This document shows, piece after piece, positions 7,583-16,587 of a stretch of 64,000 bases of DNA. The notes below the pieces were generated by a model, which saw only the letters and a list, made by a program, of their open reading frames with translations, searched no databases and was not told where the DNA came from. The stretch covers positions 262,214-326,213 of the forward strand of contig PLBY01000161.1 of assembly GCA_003134655.1 (NCBI GenBank). Direction: 5' to 3'. The first letter of the stretch is position 1; every line of letters starts with the position of its first letter. A program made the translations under genes and the position numbers. Origin of the DNA: Acidobacteriaceae bacterium. Its GTDB lineage: Bacteria > Acidobacteriota > Terriglobia > Terriglobales > Acidobacteriaceae.

Positions 7583-8686
7583 ATGATGAACAAAATGGTG
7601 GTTGCCAACCTGGTGCATCGGCCTACGCGATCGTTTATCGCGATGAGCGCGATTGCGCTGGAGGTCACCATGATCTTGATGGTGGTGGCGCTGTTCTATG
7701 GATTGCTGAACGGGTCTAAGAAAAGCCAGCTGGGTGTTGGAGCAGATTTAATGGTCATGCCGCCGGGGGCGGCAGGGATCATCGGTCTGTCCGGAGCGCC
7801 CATCCCGATCAAGGTGGGAGATATTCTGAGGCGCGTGCCGCACGTGGTGTCGGCGGTACCGGCAGTCTGGTGGTTCACGCAGAAGCCGCTGGAGATCATT
7901 TACGGCATTGACCTGGCCAGCTATGACACGCTTCCTCCGAAGTTCCGCTACCTATCCGGTGGACCGTTTCAGGGGCCCTATGACGTGATCGTGGACGACT
8001 ACTTTGCCGGGATGTACCACATGAAGGTGGGCGACAAGATTGAGATCCTGGACCACGAGTTTCGCATCTCGGGGATCGTTCCGCATGGAAAGGGCTGCCG
8101 CAAGTGTCTGCCGCTGGAAACGATGCAGGACCTGGTCAGCGCAGAGGGACGGGCATCGGTCTTTTATCTCAAACTGGATGACCTTGCGAATGCCGATGCG
8201 GTAGAAAAGTCGATCCAGCAGATACCGGGGATGGAAAAGTATTCCGTGCGTTCCATGCCGGAATATCTATCGACGATGACGCCCGATAATCTTCCTGGGT
8301 TTGATCTCGCGATTAAGGTCGTGATTGGCGTGGCGGTGGTGGTCGGCTTTTTGGTGATCTTCCAGTCGATGTACACGGCTGTAATGGAGAGGACGCGCGA
8401 GATCGGAATTTTGAAGTCGATGGGCGCGTCGAAGTGGTACATCGTCAATGTGGTGCTGCGGGAAACTGTGCTGCTGGCGATTGCGGGGATTGTTGGGGGG
8501 ATCATCATTAGCTTGGTAACCCGCCGTGTGATCATGTTCGAAAAGCCCGTGCTGGATCTGTTCTGGAGCAACGAGTGGGCGCTGCGAGCTTCGCTGATTG
8601 CGGTGGTGGGTGCGCTGGCGGGAGCTTTGTATCCGGCGTTCAAGGCTGCGCAACGCGATCCGATTGACGCGTTAGCGTACGAATAA
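7583..8686 (+). CDS. ABC transporter permease (FtsX/MacB family)
   Basis: The 367-residue membrane protein has an N-terminal transmembrane helix (SFIAMSAIALEVTMILMVVALFYGLL), a large periplasmic domain (about residues 45-240), and three C-terminal helices. The FtsX signature TAVMERTREIGILKSMGASK is present, and the protein ends AALYPAFKAAQRDPIDALAYE-like. Such permeases work with a LolD/MacB-like ATPase in lipoprotein release, efflux or mechanotransmission. No ATPase gene is adjacent, so the partner is elsewhere. The lipoprotein gene just upstream makes a Lol-like envelope role plausible but unproven. Two adjacent ATGs at 7583 and 7586 are both possible starts; the GTG at 7562 lies in the palindrome. 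Confidence 0.85.
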   Translation: MMNKMVVANLVHRPTRSFIAMSAIALEVTMILMVVALFYGLLNGSKKSQLGVGADLMVMPPGAAGIIGLSGAPIPIKVGDILRRVPHVVSAVPAVWWFTQKPLEIIYGIDLASYDTLPPKFRYLSGGPFQGPYDVIVDDYFAGMYHMKVGDKIEILDHEFRISGIVPHGKGCRKCLPLETMQDLVSAEGRASVFYLKLDDLANADAVEKSIQQIPGMEKYSVRSMPEYLSTMTPDNLPGFDLAIKVVIGVAVVVGFLVIFQSMYTAVMERTREIGILKSMGASKWYIVNVVLRETVLLAIAGIVGGIIISLVTRRVIMFEKPVLDLFWSNEWALRASLIAVVGALAGALYPAFKAAQRDPIDALAYE

Positions 8687-8711
8687 GGAAAGTTCATCTT
8701 AGCGCAGGCGG

Positions 8712-8755
8712 CGAGGGCGAGACGCCCTCGCGACAGCCGGCAGGATGCCGGCGCC
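8712..8755. repeat. Double-hairpin repeat (GAGGGCGAGACGCCCTC + GCCGGC..GCCGGC)
   Basis: Two consecutive perfect hairpins, GAGGGCG-aga-CGCCCTC and GCCGGC-aggat-GCCGGC, are separated by GCGACA. Relatives occur at 39744-39790 and 49781-49824. The arrangement resembles REP/BIME elements. Confidence 0.65.
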
Positions 8756-8800
8756 ACTGAGCTAACCCGTCTCGCCCCTGGCCTTAGTTAATCTGGTCTG

Positions 8801-9322
8801 CTACCTTCCCATGTACTGCACGTGGACATAGGTGCCGAGCCTGACGTTGTAGGCGAGGTACCAGCCGTCGTGGTCGGGGTCATCGTAAATCACGACGTCA
8901 TCGCTGTCCCAGAGCCAGTCGTTGCAGTAGGCAAGGTCAAAGGCGCCAACGCCGAAGTAGAAGCCGCCAAACCAGAAGCGGTTGGGGCCGCCTCCGCCGA
9001 GTCGCCAGATGTGACCGCGGCCGATGCCGCCGGTGAAGCGGCCATGCTCCCAAGGATGATCCAGATGGAATCGGACTTCGTCGTGCCCGTAGTCGTGTCC
9101 GATCCATTGGCCGTTGTGGTGGACGTGGGGAGCTTCGGGATGGCCTTCATGGTCGCGATAGGTAGCAGGCGGAGGCGCCCCGTGCGGTGCGCCGTGAGAC
9201 GGAGGGGGGCCGTGGTGGGGAACGTAACCGTGCCCGACAGGGCTTTGATGGTTATTGTGCTGCGCCAAGACCGGGAGTGAAGCAATCGCAATTACTGCCA
9301 AGAGTCTGGGGAAAAGTCTCAT
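8801..9322 (-). CDS. Secreted histidine/glycine-rich hypothetical protein
   Basis: The 173-residue product has a signal peptide (MRLFPRLLAVIAIASLPVLAQ). A His/Pro/Gly-rich stretch follows with motifs such as HHGPPPSHGAPHGAPPP and HPEAPHVHHNGQW. The C-terminal part is aromatic- and Gly-rich (GGPNRFWFGGFYFGVGAFDLAYCNDWLW). The high histidine content suggests metal binding, but this is an inference. The GGAGG lies six bases before ATG 9322, so that start is chosen over the ATG at 9328. It is transcribed away from rplM, and the rplM promoter lies in the spacer. Confidence 0.75.
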   Translation of the reverse strand: MRLFPRLLAVIAIASLPVLAQHNNHQSPVGHGYVPHHGPPPSHGAPHGAPPPATYRDHEGHPEAPHVHHNGQWIGHDYGHDEVRFHLDHPWEHGRFTGGIGRGHIWRLGGGGPNRFWFGGFYFGVGAFDLAYCNDWLWDSDDVVIYDDPDHDGWYLAYNVRLGTYVHVQYMGR

Positions 9323-9374
9323 AAGCATCCTCCGACGGTTACCTTAACATTGCTGGTTTCGAAGTAACACAGCG

Positions 9375-9404
9375 TTGACAATTCTTTGCACGTTACGCTA
9401 TCTT
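9375..9404 (+). promoter_or_regulatory. Strong sigma70-type promoter of rplM
   Basis: TTGACA at 9375-9380, an 18-nt spacer and TATCTT at 9399-9404. The predicted start is about 9411, giving a leader of about 100 nt before rplM, which is long enough for ribosomal-protein autoregulation, though no known leader motif was recognised. Confidence 0.65.
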
Positions 9405-9512
9405 AAACACTTGGTAGTCGTGTGGTTGCCCGCCTGATGGTCCTGGCGTCCTCGCCGGGGAATCAACGAGCGGTCTTCTTTCGCAGCTTTTATTCAATCT
9501 GGGAGAACTCTG

Positions 9513-9980
9513 ATGTCAACCTATTTCCCCAAAGAGGGGGAAATTGTGCGCAAGTGGTACGTCGTGGATGCGGACGGGCAGACGCTCGGACGCCTGGCTT
9601 CGCAAGTGGCGCGCATCCTCATGGGCAAAGAAAACCCGCAATATACGCCGTTTCTCGATACCGGTGATCATGTCATCGTGATCAACGCCGAGAAGATTCG
9701 AACGACTGGTGTGAAAGCCGAGCAGAAGCAGTATCACCACTACACGGGTTATCCGGGTGGTCTGCGCACGGAAGATTTCAAGAATCGGATGATTCGCCGA
9801 CCGGAAGCGGTGATTGAAGCCGCCGTGAAGCGCATGCTGCCGAAGAACAAGCTGGCGGCGCACATGCTTTCGAAGCTGAACGTGTACAAGGGCGACAAGC
9901 ATCCGCACCAGGCGCAGAAGCCGCAGGATTTGAAGCTGGAAGTGCGCGAGTACAAGGCGCGCAAAGTAGCAGTTTCGTAA
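9513..9980 (+). CDS. rplM: 50S ribosomal protein L13
   Basis: Ribosomal protein L13 of the large subunit. The 155-residue product contains the expected landmarks RKWYVVDADGQTLGRLAS, FLDTGDHVIVINAEKI, the family signature MLPKNKLAAHMLSKLNVYKG, and the basic terminal EVREYKARK. The ATG at 9513 follows GGGAGAACTCTG. The rplM-rpsI order is almost universal in bacteria, and here the two are separated by 125 bases holding a dispersed repeat. Confidence 0.98.
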   Translation: MSTYFPKEGEIVRKWYVVDADGQTLGRLASQVARILMGKENPQYTPFLDTGDHVIVINAEKIRTTGVKAEQKQYHHYTGYPGGLRTEDFKNRMIRRPEAVIEAAVKRMLPKNKLAAHMLSKLNVYKGDKHPHQAQKPQDLKLEVREYKARKVAVS

Positions 9981-9985
9981 TTCCC

Positions 9986-10030
9986 GAGATCCTTCGCTCC
10001 GCCTGAAAAACGGCTGCGCTCAGGATGACA
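9986..10030. repeat. CCTTCGCTCCGCCTGAAAAA family repeat
   Basis: A copy of the 43-45 bp element that recurs almost identically at 13429-13471 and as a diverged relative near 1804-1863. It contains the inverted segments CCTTCGCTCC and CGCTCAGGATG, and sits between rplM and rpsI. Confidence 0.65.
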
Positions 10031-10105
10031 AGGTTTCGTGACAGTTTATGAAACTCCGCTTCTGGTTTGAGCTAGAAGCTTAGGAGCTTAGGAGCTAAAA
10101 GCTAC

Positions 10106-10501
10106 ATGGCAGAACTAGTTCAATACTACGGAACGGGACGCCGCAAGAGGGCGATTGCCCGTGTGTATTTGCGTCCGGGCAGCGGCGATTTCAAGGTGAA
10201 CGGGCGCGCGTTCGAAGAGTATTTCGTGACCCCGGCGCAGCGTTCGGCGGCGAAGTCGCCTCTAGCGTCTTCGGATACGGCAGCGACGTTCAATGTCATC
10301 GCCAGTGTACTGGGCGGCGGCGTGCGCGGCCAGGCCGACGCGGTGAAGTTGGGTATTGCCCGCGCATTGATGCAGTTTAATGCGGAACTGCGCAAGAAGC
10401 TGAAGGCCGAGGGCATGGTCAGCCGCGACTCGCGCGGCAAAGAGCGCAAGAAGTACGGACAGAAGGGCGCTCGCAAGCGGTTCCAGTTCTCGAAGCGGTA
10501 A
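10106..10501 (+). CDS. rpsI: 30S ribosomal protein S9
   Basis: Ribosomal protein S9 of the small subunit; its C-terminal tail contacts P-site tRNA. The 131-residue product has the standard N-terminal YYGTGRRKRAIARVYLRPG, the central GGGVRGQADAVKLGIARAL signature, and the conserved basic tail ending GARKRFQFSKR. It is the usual partner of rplM. The upstream spacer holds AGGAGCTTAGGAGCTAAAAG, in which AGGAGC may act as the ribosome binding site. Confidence 0.98.
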   Translation: MAELVQYYGTGRRKRAIARVYLRPGSGDFKVNGRAFEEYFVTPAQRSAAKSPLASSDTAATFNVIASVLGGGVRGQADAVKLGIARALMQFNAELRKKLKAEGMVSRDSRGKERKKYGQKGARKRFQFSKR

Positions 10502-10506
10502 TTTCT

Positions 10507-10591
10507 GTAGAGACGTTGCTTGCAACGTCTCCTGCCGGCAACGGCAGATCAGTGCGTGGCTGGAAGAGACGTAGCAAGCTACGTCTCTACG
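10507..10591. repeat. Pair of GTAGAGACGT..ACGTCTC palindromes
   Basis: Two related hairpins, GAGACGTTGCTTGCAACGTCTC (10510-10531) and AGAGACGTAGCAAGCTACGT CTCT (10565-10588), lie in the rpsI-rpsB spacer. They are two copies of one element with compensatory differences between arms. Confidence 0.6.
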
Positions 10592-10665
10592 AAGTGATTG
10601 GTTTTAGGTGTTCAATTCTTCTCGTGCCTCGCGGCGCGGGGACGGGAATGGCAATCGGGAATAAA

Positions 10666-10747
10666 GGTTTCAACGTTTCAGAGTTTCAAGGTTGCAAAGT
10701 TATAGAAAACTGACTTTGAAACTTTGCAACCTTGAAACTATGAAACC
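10666..10747. repeat. TTTCAAGG-family long hairpin upstream of rpsB
   Basis: Arms 10683-10701 and 10720-10738 are perfectly complementary over 19 bp (GTTTCAAGGTTGCAAAGTT and its complement), and the stem extends outward with one mismatch. The 18-nt loop is A/T rich. Relatives lie before tsf (11785-11855) and before pyrH (12564-12652). Confidence 0.75.
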
Positions 10748-10781
10748 TCGGGTTTCCGATGCAGACTAAAGAGGAGGTTCA

Positions 10782-11672
<891 letters not shown>

Positions 11673-11673
11673 G

Positions 11674-11700
11674 AGCAGTACTCGGTACTCAGTACTCAGT
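11674..11700. repeat. AGTACTCGGTACTCAGTACTCAGT repeat, second copy
   Basis: Nearly the same sequence as 7443-7475, placed immediately after the rpsB stop codon. Confidence 0.55.
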
Positions 11701-11748
11701 TAGAGACCGCCGAGGTGAGTTCGTAACAAACCGGGCATTGGAATCAGA

Positions 11749-11782
11749 CCCGCGCGGGTCGTCCGGCGCGGGTTTAATTTTA
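11749..11782 (+). terminator. Candidate intrinsic terminator/attenuator between rpsB and tsf
   Basis: CCCGCGC and GCGCGGG form a 7-bp GC stem with a 10-nt loop, followed by TTTAATTTTA. It may terminate or attenuate rpsB transcripts before tsf. Confidence 0.5.
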
Positions 11783-11784
11783 TA

Positions 11785-11855
11785 GGTTTCAAGGTTTCAA
11801 AGAACGAGATTCTGATTTTGTCTTGAAACATTGCAACCTTGAAACATTGAAACTT
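11785..11855. repeat. TTTCAAGG-family hairpin upstream of tsf
   Basis: GGTTTCAAGGTTTCAAAG and the facing CTTGAAACATTGCAACCTTGAAAC form an imperfect long hairpin of the same family as 10666-10747. Confidence 0.65.
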
Positions 11856-11869
11856 TAACTTGAGGAATT

Positions 11870-12526
11870 ATGGGTACTACTACAGTGAATATTTCTGCGG
11901 CACAAGTGAAGGACCTCCGTGAGAAGACCGGGGCTCCGATGATGGATTGCAAGCAGGCCCTGACCGAAGCCAAAGGCGACATGGAGCAGGCGGTCGTGAT
12001 TTTGCGCAAGAAGGGCGTTTCGGTGGCAGCCAAGAAGGCGGCGCGCGTGACCAGTGAAGGATCGGTGGCTAGCTACATTCACGCCGGCGGCAAGATTGGT
12101 GTGCTCGTCGAAGTGAACTGCGAGAGCGATTTCGTGGCGCGTACCGACGACTTCAAGGAACTGGTGCACGACATCGCGATGCACATTGCGGCCAGCGATC
12201 CCAAGTACGTGCGCAAGGAAGACGTGACGCCTGCGGACTTCGCCCGCGAGAAGGAAATTTTCCTCGCGCAGGCGATTGCCAGCGGAAAGCCCGCCAATAT
12301 TGCCGAGAAGATGGTGAACGGCAAGATGGAAAAGTTCTATGAAGAAGTCTGCTTGCTTGAGCAGCCCTTCATCAAGGACCAGACCATCTCGATCTCGCAA
12401 CTAATTGCGGCTAAGATCGGCAAGCTGGGCGAGAACATCGCCGTGCGACGCTTTGCGCGCTTCAAGGTCGGTGACGTGGGCGAGACTGTGGCTGTCACGA
12501 AACCGGCAGAGCCGAAAGGCGAATAG
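11870..12526 (+). CDS. tsf: Translation elongation factor Ts
   Basis: EF-Ts is the guanine nucleotide exchange factor for EF-Tu. The 218-residue product has the N-terminal UBA-like domain with VKDLREKTGAPMMDCKQAL and DMEQAVVILRKKG. The core domain follows with GVLVEVNCESDFVART, the EF-Tu contact region, and LLEQPFIKD. It is of the compact type (compare 283 residues in E. coli and about 196 in Thermus), so part of the C-terminal core duplication is missing. It stands between rpsB and pyrH, and a strong terminator follows the stop codon. Confidence 0.97.
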   Translation: MGTTTVNISAAQVKDLREKTGAPMMDCKQALTEAKGDMEQAVVILRKKGVSVAAKKAARVTSEGSVASYIHAGGKIGVLVEVNCESDFVARTDDFKELVHDIAMHIAASDPKYVRKEDVTPADFAREKEIFLAQAIASGKPANIAEKMVNGKMEKFYEEVCLLEQPFIKDQTISISQLIAAKIGKLGENIAVRRFARFKVGDVGETVAVTKPAEPKGE

Positions 12527-12531
12527 TTCAT

Positions 12532-12556
12532 GGGCGCCCTGCGGGGCGCCTTTTTT
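12532..12556 (+). terminator. Intrinsic terminator after tsf
   Basis: GGGCGCCC-TGC-GGGGCGCC hairpin followed by six T residues, starting 5 nt after the tsf stop. It should separate rpsB-tsf from pyrH. Confidence 0.85.
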
Positions 12557-12563
12557 GTGAGTT

Positions 12564-12652
12564 AAGGTTTCAAAGTTTCAAGGTTTCAGCGTTTCAAAGT
12601 AGAGTAGCCTGAAAGGGACATTGAAACCTTGTAACTCTGAAACCTTGAAACG
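12564..12652. repeat. TTTCAAGG-family hairpin upstream of pyrH
   Basis: AAGGTTTCAAAGTTTCAAGG and the facing complement (CCTTGTAACTCTGAAACCTTGAAACG side) form a long imperfect stem with an AT-rich loop. It is the third copy in the translation cluster. Confidence 0.65.
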
Positions 12653-12661
12653 TGTTCACTC

Positions 12662-13393
12662 ATGACGACTCCGACCCCTGCCTTCAAACGCATTTTGCTC
12701 AAGATTTCCGGTGAAGCTCTGGCGGCGAACCAGGGCTTCGGCGTCGACACTGCGCGCATCCACGAAGTGGCGGCGGAGCTGGCCGACGTTCACAAGCTGG
12801 GCGTGCAGTTGGCCATTGTCGTGGGCGGGGGGAATTTTTTCCGGGGCGTGGCGCAGCAGGCGAAGGATATGGACCGGGTTTCCGCCGATCACATGGGCAT
12901 GCTCGCCACCGTGATCAATGGGCTGGCGCTGCAGGATGCACTGGAGAAGCAGGGCGTCTACACGCGGGTGCAATCCGCCATCGAGATGAAGCAGGTGGCC
13001 GAGCCTTTCATTCGCCGCCGGGCGATTCGCCATCTGGAGAAGGGACGCGTGGTCATCTTTGCCGGTGGCACCGGCAATCCCTATTTCTCAACCGATACTG
13101 CGGCTTCGCTCCGTGCCATGGAGATCAAGGCGGAGGCGATTCTCAAGGCCACGCGGGTGGATGGAATATACGACGCCGATCCGCTGAAGGTCGACGGTGC
13201 CAAGAAGTTCAATCACATTTCCTATATGGACGTGCTGAAGCTGGGGCTGAAAGTGATGGACTCCACGGCCATCAGCCTGTGCAAGGACAATAACCTGCCG
13301 ATCATCGTCTTCAATTTGAACCACCACGGGAACATCAGGCGAGTGGTGCTGGGTGAGAAGATTGGGTCGAGGGTCAGCGCGAAGGGTGAGTGA
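12662..13393 (+). CDS. pyrH: UMP kinase
   Basis: UMP kinase phosphorylates UMP to UDP with ATP and is hexameric and allosterically controlled in bacteria. The 243-residue product has the amino-acid-kinase fold markers KRILLKISGEAL, QLAIVVGGGNFFRG, the DRVSADHMGMLATVINGLAL segment, FAGGTGNPYFSTDTAASLRA and LKATRVDGIYDADP. The standard bacterial order tsf-pyrH-frr is kept. The ATG at 12662 follows the end of the TTTCAAGG hairpin, with no clear Shine-Dalgarno in between. Confidence 0.98.
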   Translation: MTTPTPAFKRILLKISGEALAANQGFGVDTARIHEVAAELADVHKLGVQLAIVVGGGNFFRGVAQQAKDMDRVSADHMGMLATVINGLALQDALEKQGVYTRVQSAIEMKQVAEPFIRRRAIRHLEKGRVVIFAGGTGNPYFSTDTAASLRAMEIKAEAILKATRVDGIYDADPLKVDGAKKFNHISYMDVLKLGLKVMDSTAISLCKDNNLPIIVFNLNHHGNIRRVVLGEKIGSRVSAKGE

Positions 13394-13428
13394 GTCGGGC
13401 GCCAGTTGGGAGCGCTTTGGTCCGCGCC

Positions 13429-13471
13429 AGATCCTTCGCTCCGCCTGAAAAACGGCTTCGCTCAGGATGAC
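13429..13471. repeat. CCTTCGCTCCGCCTGAAAAA family repeat, second copy
   Basis: Almost identical to 9986-10030, with a one-base change in the centre (GGCTTCGCT versus GGCTGCGCT). It occupies the pyrH-frr spacer. Confidence 0.65.
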
Positions 13472-13599
13472 GCCCTTGAAAAAACTGGCTACTCCTTTTC
13501 CAAACTGAGCTGCCACCTGATTCACTCAATTCTGTAGCTGGCTTTTAGGTTCGGTTTATAATTCAACGTTTTGATTCCTGAAGTGTACGGAGCGGACCC

Positions 13600-14175
13600 A
13601 TGGCTGATAGCGCGCCTCTGAAAGAGATTCGAGTTCAACTCAAAACGCGAATGGACAAGGCGGTGGACGACTTCCGCAAGGCGATGGCGGGCGTGCGGAC
13701 CGGGCGCGCGAACGTACACATGCTGGATAACGTGAACGTCGATTACTACGGCTCGCAGATGCCGCTGAACCAGGTGGCGCAGGTACATGCGCCCGAGGCA
13801 CAGTTGATCACGGTGCAGCCGTTTGATCTGTCGCAGTTGGGAGCGATTGAGAAAGCGATCCGCGCTGGGGATATGGGATTGAATCCGATGAACGACGGCA
13901 AACTGATCCGCGTGCCGGTTCCCGCGCTCACCCAGGAGCGGCGGCAGGACATGGTGAAGCACCTGCACCGGGTGCTGGAAGAGCACAGGACAGCGGTGCG
14001 CAATATCCGCCGCGACGGCAACGACGCCATCAAGAAGGCCCTGAAGGATAAAAAGATTACCGAGGACGAAGAGAAGCGCTCGCTCGACGAGATTCAGAAG
14101 CTGACCGACGGCGAGATCAAGAAGATGGAAGAGATGAGCAAGGGGAAAGAAAAGGAAGTGCTGGAGCTCAAATAG
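13600..14175 (+). CDS. frr: Ribosome recycling factor
   Basis: RRF splits post-termination ribosomes together with EF-G. The 191-residue product is slightly longer than the usual 185 and shows the three-helix bundle with a hinge: FRKAMAGVRTGRANVHML, YYGSQMPLNQVAQV, IEKAIRAGDMGLNPMNDGKLIRVPVP and the VRNIRRDGNDAIKK motif. A TATAAT at 13556-13561 is about 40 nt before the ATG and may drive it independently of pyrH. Confidence 0.98.
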   Translation: MADSAPLKEIRVQLKTRMDKAVDDFRKAMAGVRTGRANVHMLDNVNVDYYGSQMPLNQVAQVHAPEAQLITVQPFDLSQLGAIEKAIRAGDMGLNPMNDGKLIRVPVPALTQERRQDMVKHLHRVLEEHRTAVRNIRRDGNDAIKKALKDKKITEDEEKRSLDEIQKLTDGEIKKMEEMSKGKEKEVLELK

Positions 14176-14278
14176 GCTTTCTTCGACTTGGATTTCTGAA
14201 TCAGCATTCAAACCGAGGACAGTCGCAGGCGGCTGTTCCCGCATAAACCTCCCACGAACACCCCGGTGTTTCCTCACA

Positions 14279-14284
14279 TATAAT
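14279..14284 (+). promoter_or_regulatory. -10 hexamer 9 nt upstream of the molybdopterin oxidoreductase start
   Basis: TATAAT is followed by nine bases and ATG 14294, giving a leaderless or near-leaderless transcript. A partial copy of the GGACAGCC palindrome lies 30-60 bases further upstream (about 14218-14242). Confidence 0.5.
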
Positions 14285-14293
14285 TGAGGCTCG

Positions 14294-16513
14294 ATGAAGC
14301 AGGTCGTCCATGCCGCGTGTCCGCACGACTGTCCTGATGCTTGCGGGGTGCTGATCACTGTGCAGGACGGGCGGGCTACGAAGATTCAGGGGGATCCGGA
14401 GCATCCGGTGACGCGCGGATTTTTGTGCGCCAAGGTGGCGAAGTATCTGGATCGGGTGTATTCGCCGGACCGGGTATTGTATCCGCTGAGGCGGATTGGG
14501 CCTAAAGGGCCAGAGGCGGGGCAGCAGAGCTTCGCTCCGCATGGACAGCCGGGGGCGGCTGTCCCCACACAAACCGATCGAACACAGACTTGGGAGCGGA
14601 TTTCCTGGGACCAGGCTTTGGACGAGATTGCATCGCGGTTGCGGGCGATTTCGGCGGAGTTTGGGAGCGAGGCCATCCTGCCTTACTCCTTTGGAGGAAC
14701 TCTGGGAGCGCTCAACAGCGCCTCCATGGACCGCCGATTCTTTCACCGGCTGGGCGCGTCGCAGTTGGAGCGCGCCATCTGCTCGGCTGCGGGAGAGGCT
14801 GGGCTGGAGTCGGTGCTGGGTGTGAAGATGGGCACCGAGCCCGAACAGTTCCGGCATGCGAAGTACATCATTGCGTGGGCGTCAAACATTCACGCCAACA
14901 ACGTGCACCTTTGGCCGTTCATCACAGAGGCGCGGCGGAACGGGGCGAAGTTGGTAGTGATCGATCCGTACCGCACGCGCACCGCAGCTTGCGCCGACTG
15001 GTATTTGCCTATCAATCCGGGGACGGACGCGGCGCTCGCTTTAGGCATGATGCACGTCATCATCGGCGAGAACCTGCACGATGCCGACTATGTTTCGAAA
15101 TACACGCTGGGCTTCGAGCAACTGCGCGAGAAGGTGAAGGAATATCCGCCGGAGAAGGTGGCACAGTGGACGGGGATTTCGACTGAGGATATTCGCACGC
15201 TGGCGCTCGAGTATGCCACGGTGCGGCCCTCGGTGATCCGGCTCAACTATGGCGTGCAGCGCTCTGAGGGCGGCGGGATGGCTACACGCGCGATCGTCAT
15301 GCTGCCCTGCATCCTGGGATCGTGGAAAGAAATCGGTGGCGGGCTGCAGATGTCGACGAGCGGAGCAACTGCCTTCAAGACTGAGGCGTTGAAACGGCCC
15401 GACCTGATGAAGGTCGCGTTGGGACGCGAAGCCCGGACCATCAACATGGTGGAGTTGGGACGCGTGCTTAATACGTTGAACGATCCGCCGGTGAAGGCTC
15501 TGTTCGTCTATGGGTCGAATCCGGCGGCAGTCGCTCCCCGGCACAACGAAGTGGTTCGAGGGCTTCTGCGGCCGGATCTTTTCACCGTGGTCCACGAGCA
15601 GTTTTTCACGGACACGACGGACTATGCCGACATTGTGCTGCCGGCGACCACGTTCTTCGAGCACAAAGATTTGCAGAAGGCGTACGGGCACTACTATGTG
15701 CAGGTTTCGAATCAGGCGATTGCGCCGCTCGGCGAGTGCCGTTCGAACGTGGAACTGTTCCGCGCGATGGCGGAACGGATGGGATTCGAGGAAGAGTGTT
15801 TCCGCGAGACCGTGGACGAGATGATAGACGCGGCTTTGGATTCGACGGATCCGTGGCTGGAGGGGATCAGCCGCGAACGGCTTGAGCAGGGACAGGTGCG
15901 GCTGAACTTTGGGGCTTCCGGCGCTCGGCCTCCGGTTTCCGGCGCGGAGCTTCGCTCCGCGGGACAGCCGAAGGCGGCTGTCCCCACACAACCCGAACCC
16001 TTTCTTCCTTTTGCACACGGTGGTTTTCGGACCGCTTCCGGTAAGGCGGAGCTTTATAGCGAGGCGGTGAAGGCGTTGGGGCTCGATCCGGTCGCGGACT
16101 TTACGCCTCCCAGTGAATCGCGGCACGGAACGAAGCAGGGCACGCTTCCTCTGGAACTGCTGGCGCGGAAGGCTGACAATTTCCTGAATACCACGTTTTC
16201 CAACGTACCTTCGGTGCGGGAGATGGAAGAAACGGGGCTGCTGGAGATTTCTGCGCCTGACGCTAAGGCGCGCGGCATCGGCGACGGTGACCGAGTTCGC
16301 GTCTTCAACCACAGAGGTGATATCGTCTTGAAGGCGCGGGTGGACGGCAAGGTTCAGCCCGGAGTTGTCTCGGCGACCCTCAATTGGGTGAAGACGACGC
16401 CGGGTTCCCAAAGCATTAATGCCCTGACCTCAGAAAAACTTACCGACATGGGCAACTCGGCGACGTTTTATTCCGTCTTGGTTGAGGTAGAGTTATCCAA
16501 GCCATCCCCATGA
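14294..16513 (+). CDS. Molybdopterin-dependent oxidoreductase with two in-frame repeat insertions
   Basis: Mo/W-bis-MGD enzyme of the DMSO reductase superfamily. The 739-residue product starts with a [4Fe-4S] domain: CPHDCPDACG plus GFLCAK. The molybdopterin domains follow, with SYGGT-like PYSFGGTLGALNSASMDRRFFHRLGA, the Cys in ERAICSAAGEAG as candidate Mo ligand, NNVHLWPFITEARRNGAK and ALFVYGSNPAAVAP. The C-terminal MGD-binding domain has NHRGDIVLKARVD. There is no Tat signal, so it is cytoplasmic. Two low-complexity inserts, near residues 72-95 and 540-570, read AGQPKAAVPTQP-like peptide and are encoded by copies of a palindromic repeat. No subunit or chaperone genes are adjacent, and the substrate is unknown. 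Confidence 0.9.
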   Translation: MKQVVHAACPHDCPDACGVLITVQDGRATKIQGDPEHPVTRGFLCAKVAKYLDRVYSPDRVLYPLRRIGPKGPEAGQQSFAPHGQPGAAVPTQTDRTQTWERISWDQALDEIASRLRAISAEFGSEAILPYSFGGTLGALNSASMDRRFFHRLGASQLERAICSAAGEAGLESVLGVKMGTEPEQFRHAKYIIAWASNIHANNVHLWPFITEARRNGAKLVVIDPYRTRTAACADWYLPINPGTDAALALGMMHVIIGENLHDADYVSKYTLGFEQLREKVKEYPPEKVAQWTGISTEDIRTLALEYATVRPSVIRLNYGVQRSEGGGMATRAIVMLPCILGSWKEIGGGLQMSTSGATAFKTEALKRPDLMKVALGREARTINMVELGRVLNTLNDPPVKALFVYGSNPAAVAPRHNEVVRGLLRPDLFTVVHEQFFTDTTDYADIVLPATTFFEHKDLQKAYGHYYVQVSNQAIAPLGECRSNVELFRAMAERMGFEEECFRETVDEMIDAALDSTDPWLEGISRERLEQGQVRLNFGASGARPPVSGAELRSAGQPKAAVPTQPEPFLPFAHGGFRTASGKAELYSEAVKALGLDPVADFTPPSESRHGTKQGTLPLELLARKADNFLNTTFSNVPSVREMEETGLLEISAPDAKARGIGDGDRVRVFNHRGDIVLKARVDGKVQPGVVSATLNWVKTTPGSQSINALTSEKLTDMGNSATFYSVLVEVELSKPSP
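14523..14575. repeat. In-frame palindromic element within the oxidoreductase, copy 1
   Basis: AGAGCTTCGCTCCGC followed by GGACAGCCGGGGGCGGCTGTCC and CACACAAACC. Both hairpins sit inside the reading frame without breaking it. Confidence 0.75.
15911..15995. repeat. In-frame palindromic element within the oxidoreductase, copy 2
   Basis: A GGCTTCCGGCGCTCGG-type stretch (15911-15943) runs into GCGGAGCTTCGCTCCGC and GGACAGCCGAAGGCGGCTGTCC, then CACACAACCC. The second half is nearly the same as 14523-14575, so this is a composite of two repeat families inside the coding frame. Confidence 0.75.
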
Positions 16514-16587
16514 AGCAACCGCAGGTCTTGCTGATCGGATCAGACCTGATGGGTTGGACGAGCTTTTGACCCAGAAAGAGTTGCGGT

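Noticed and set aside
15041..16411. Long minus-strand frame opposite the molybdopterin oxidoreductase
   Set aside because: Composition (Arg/His/Leu rich) and antisense position show a codon-bias shadow; the plus-strand gene has clear motifs.
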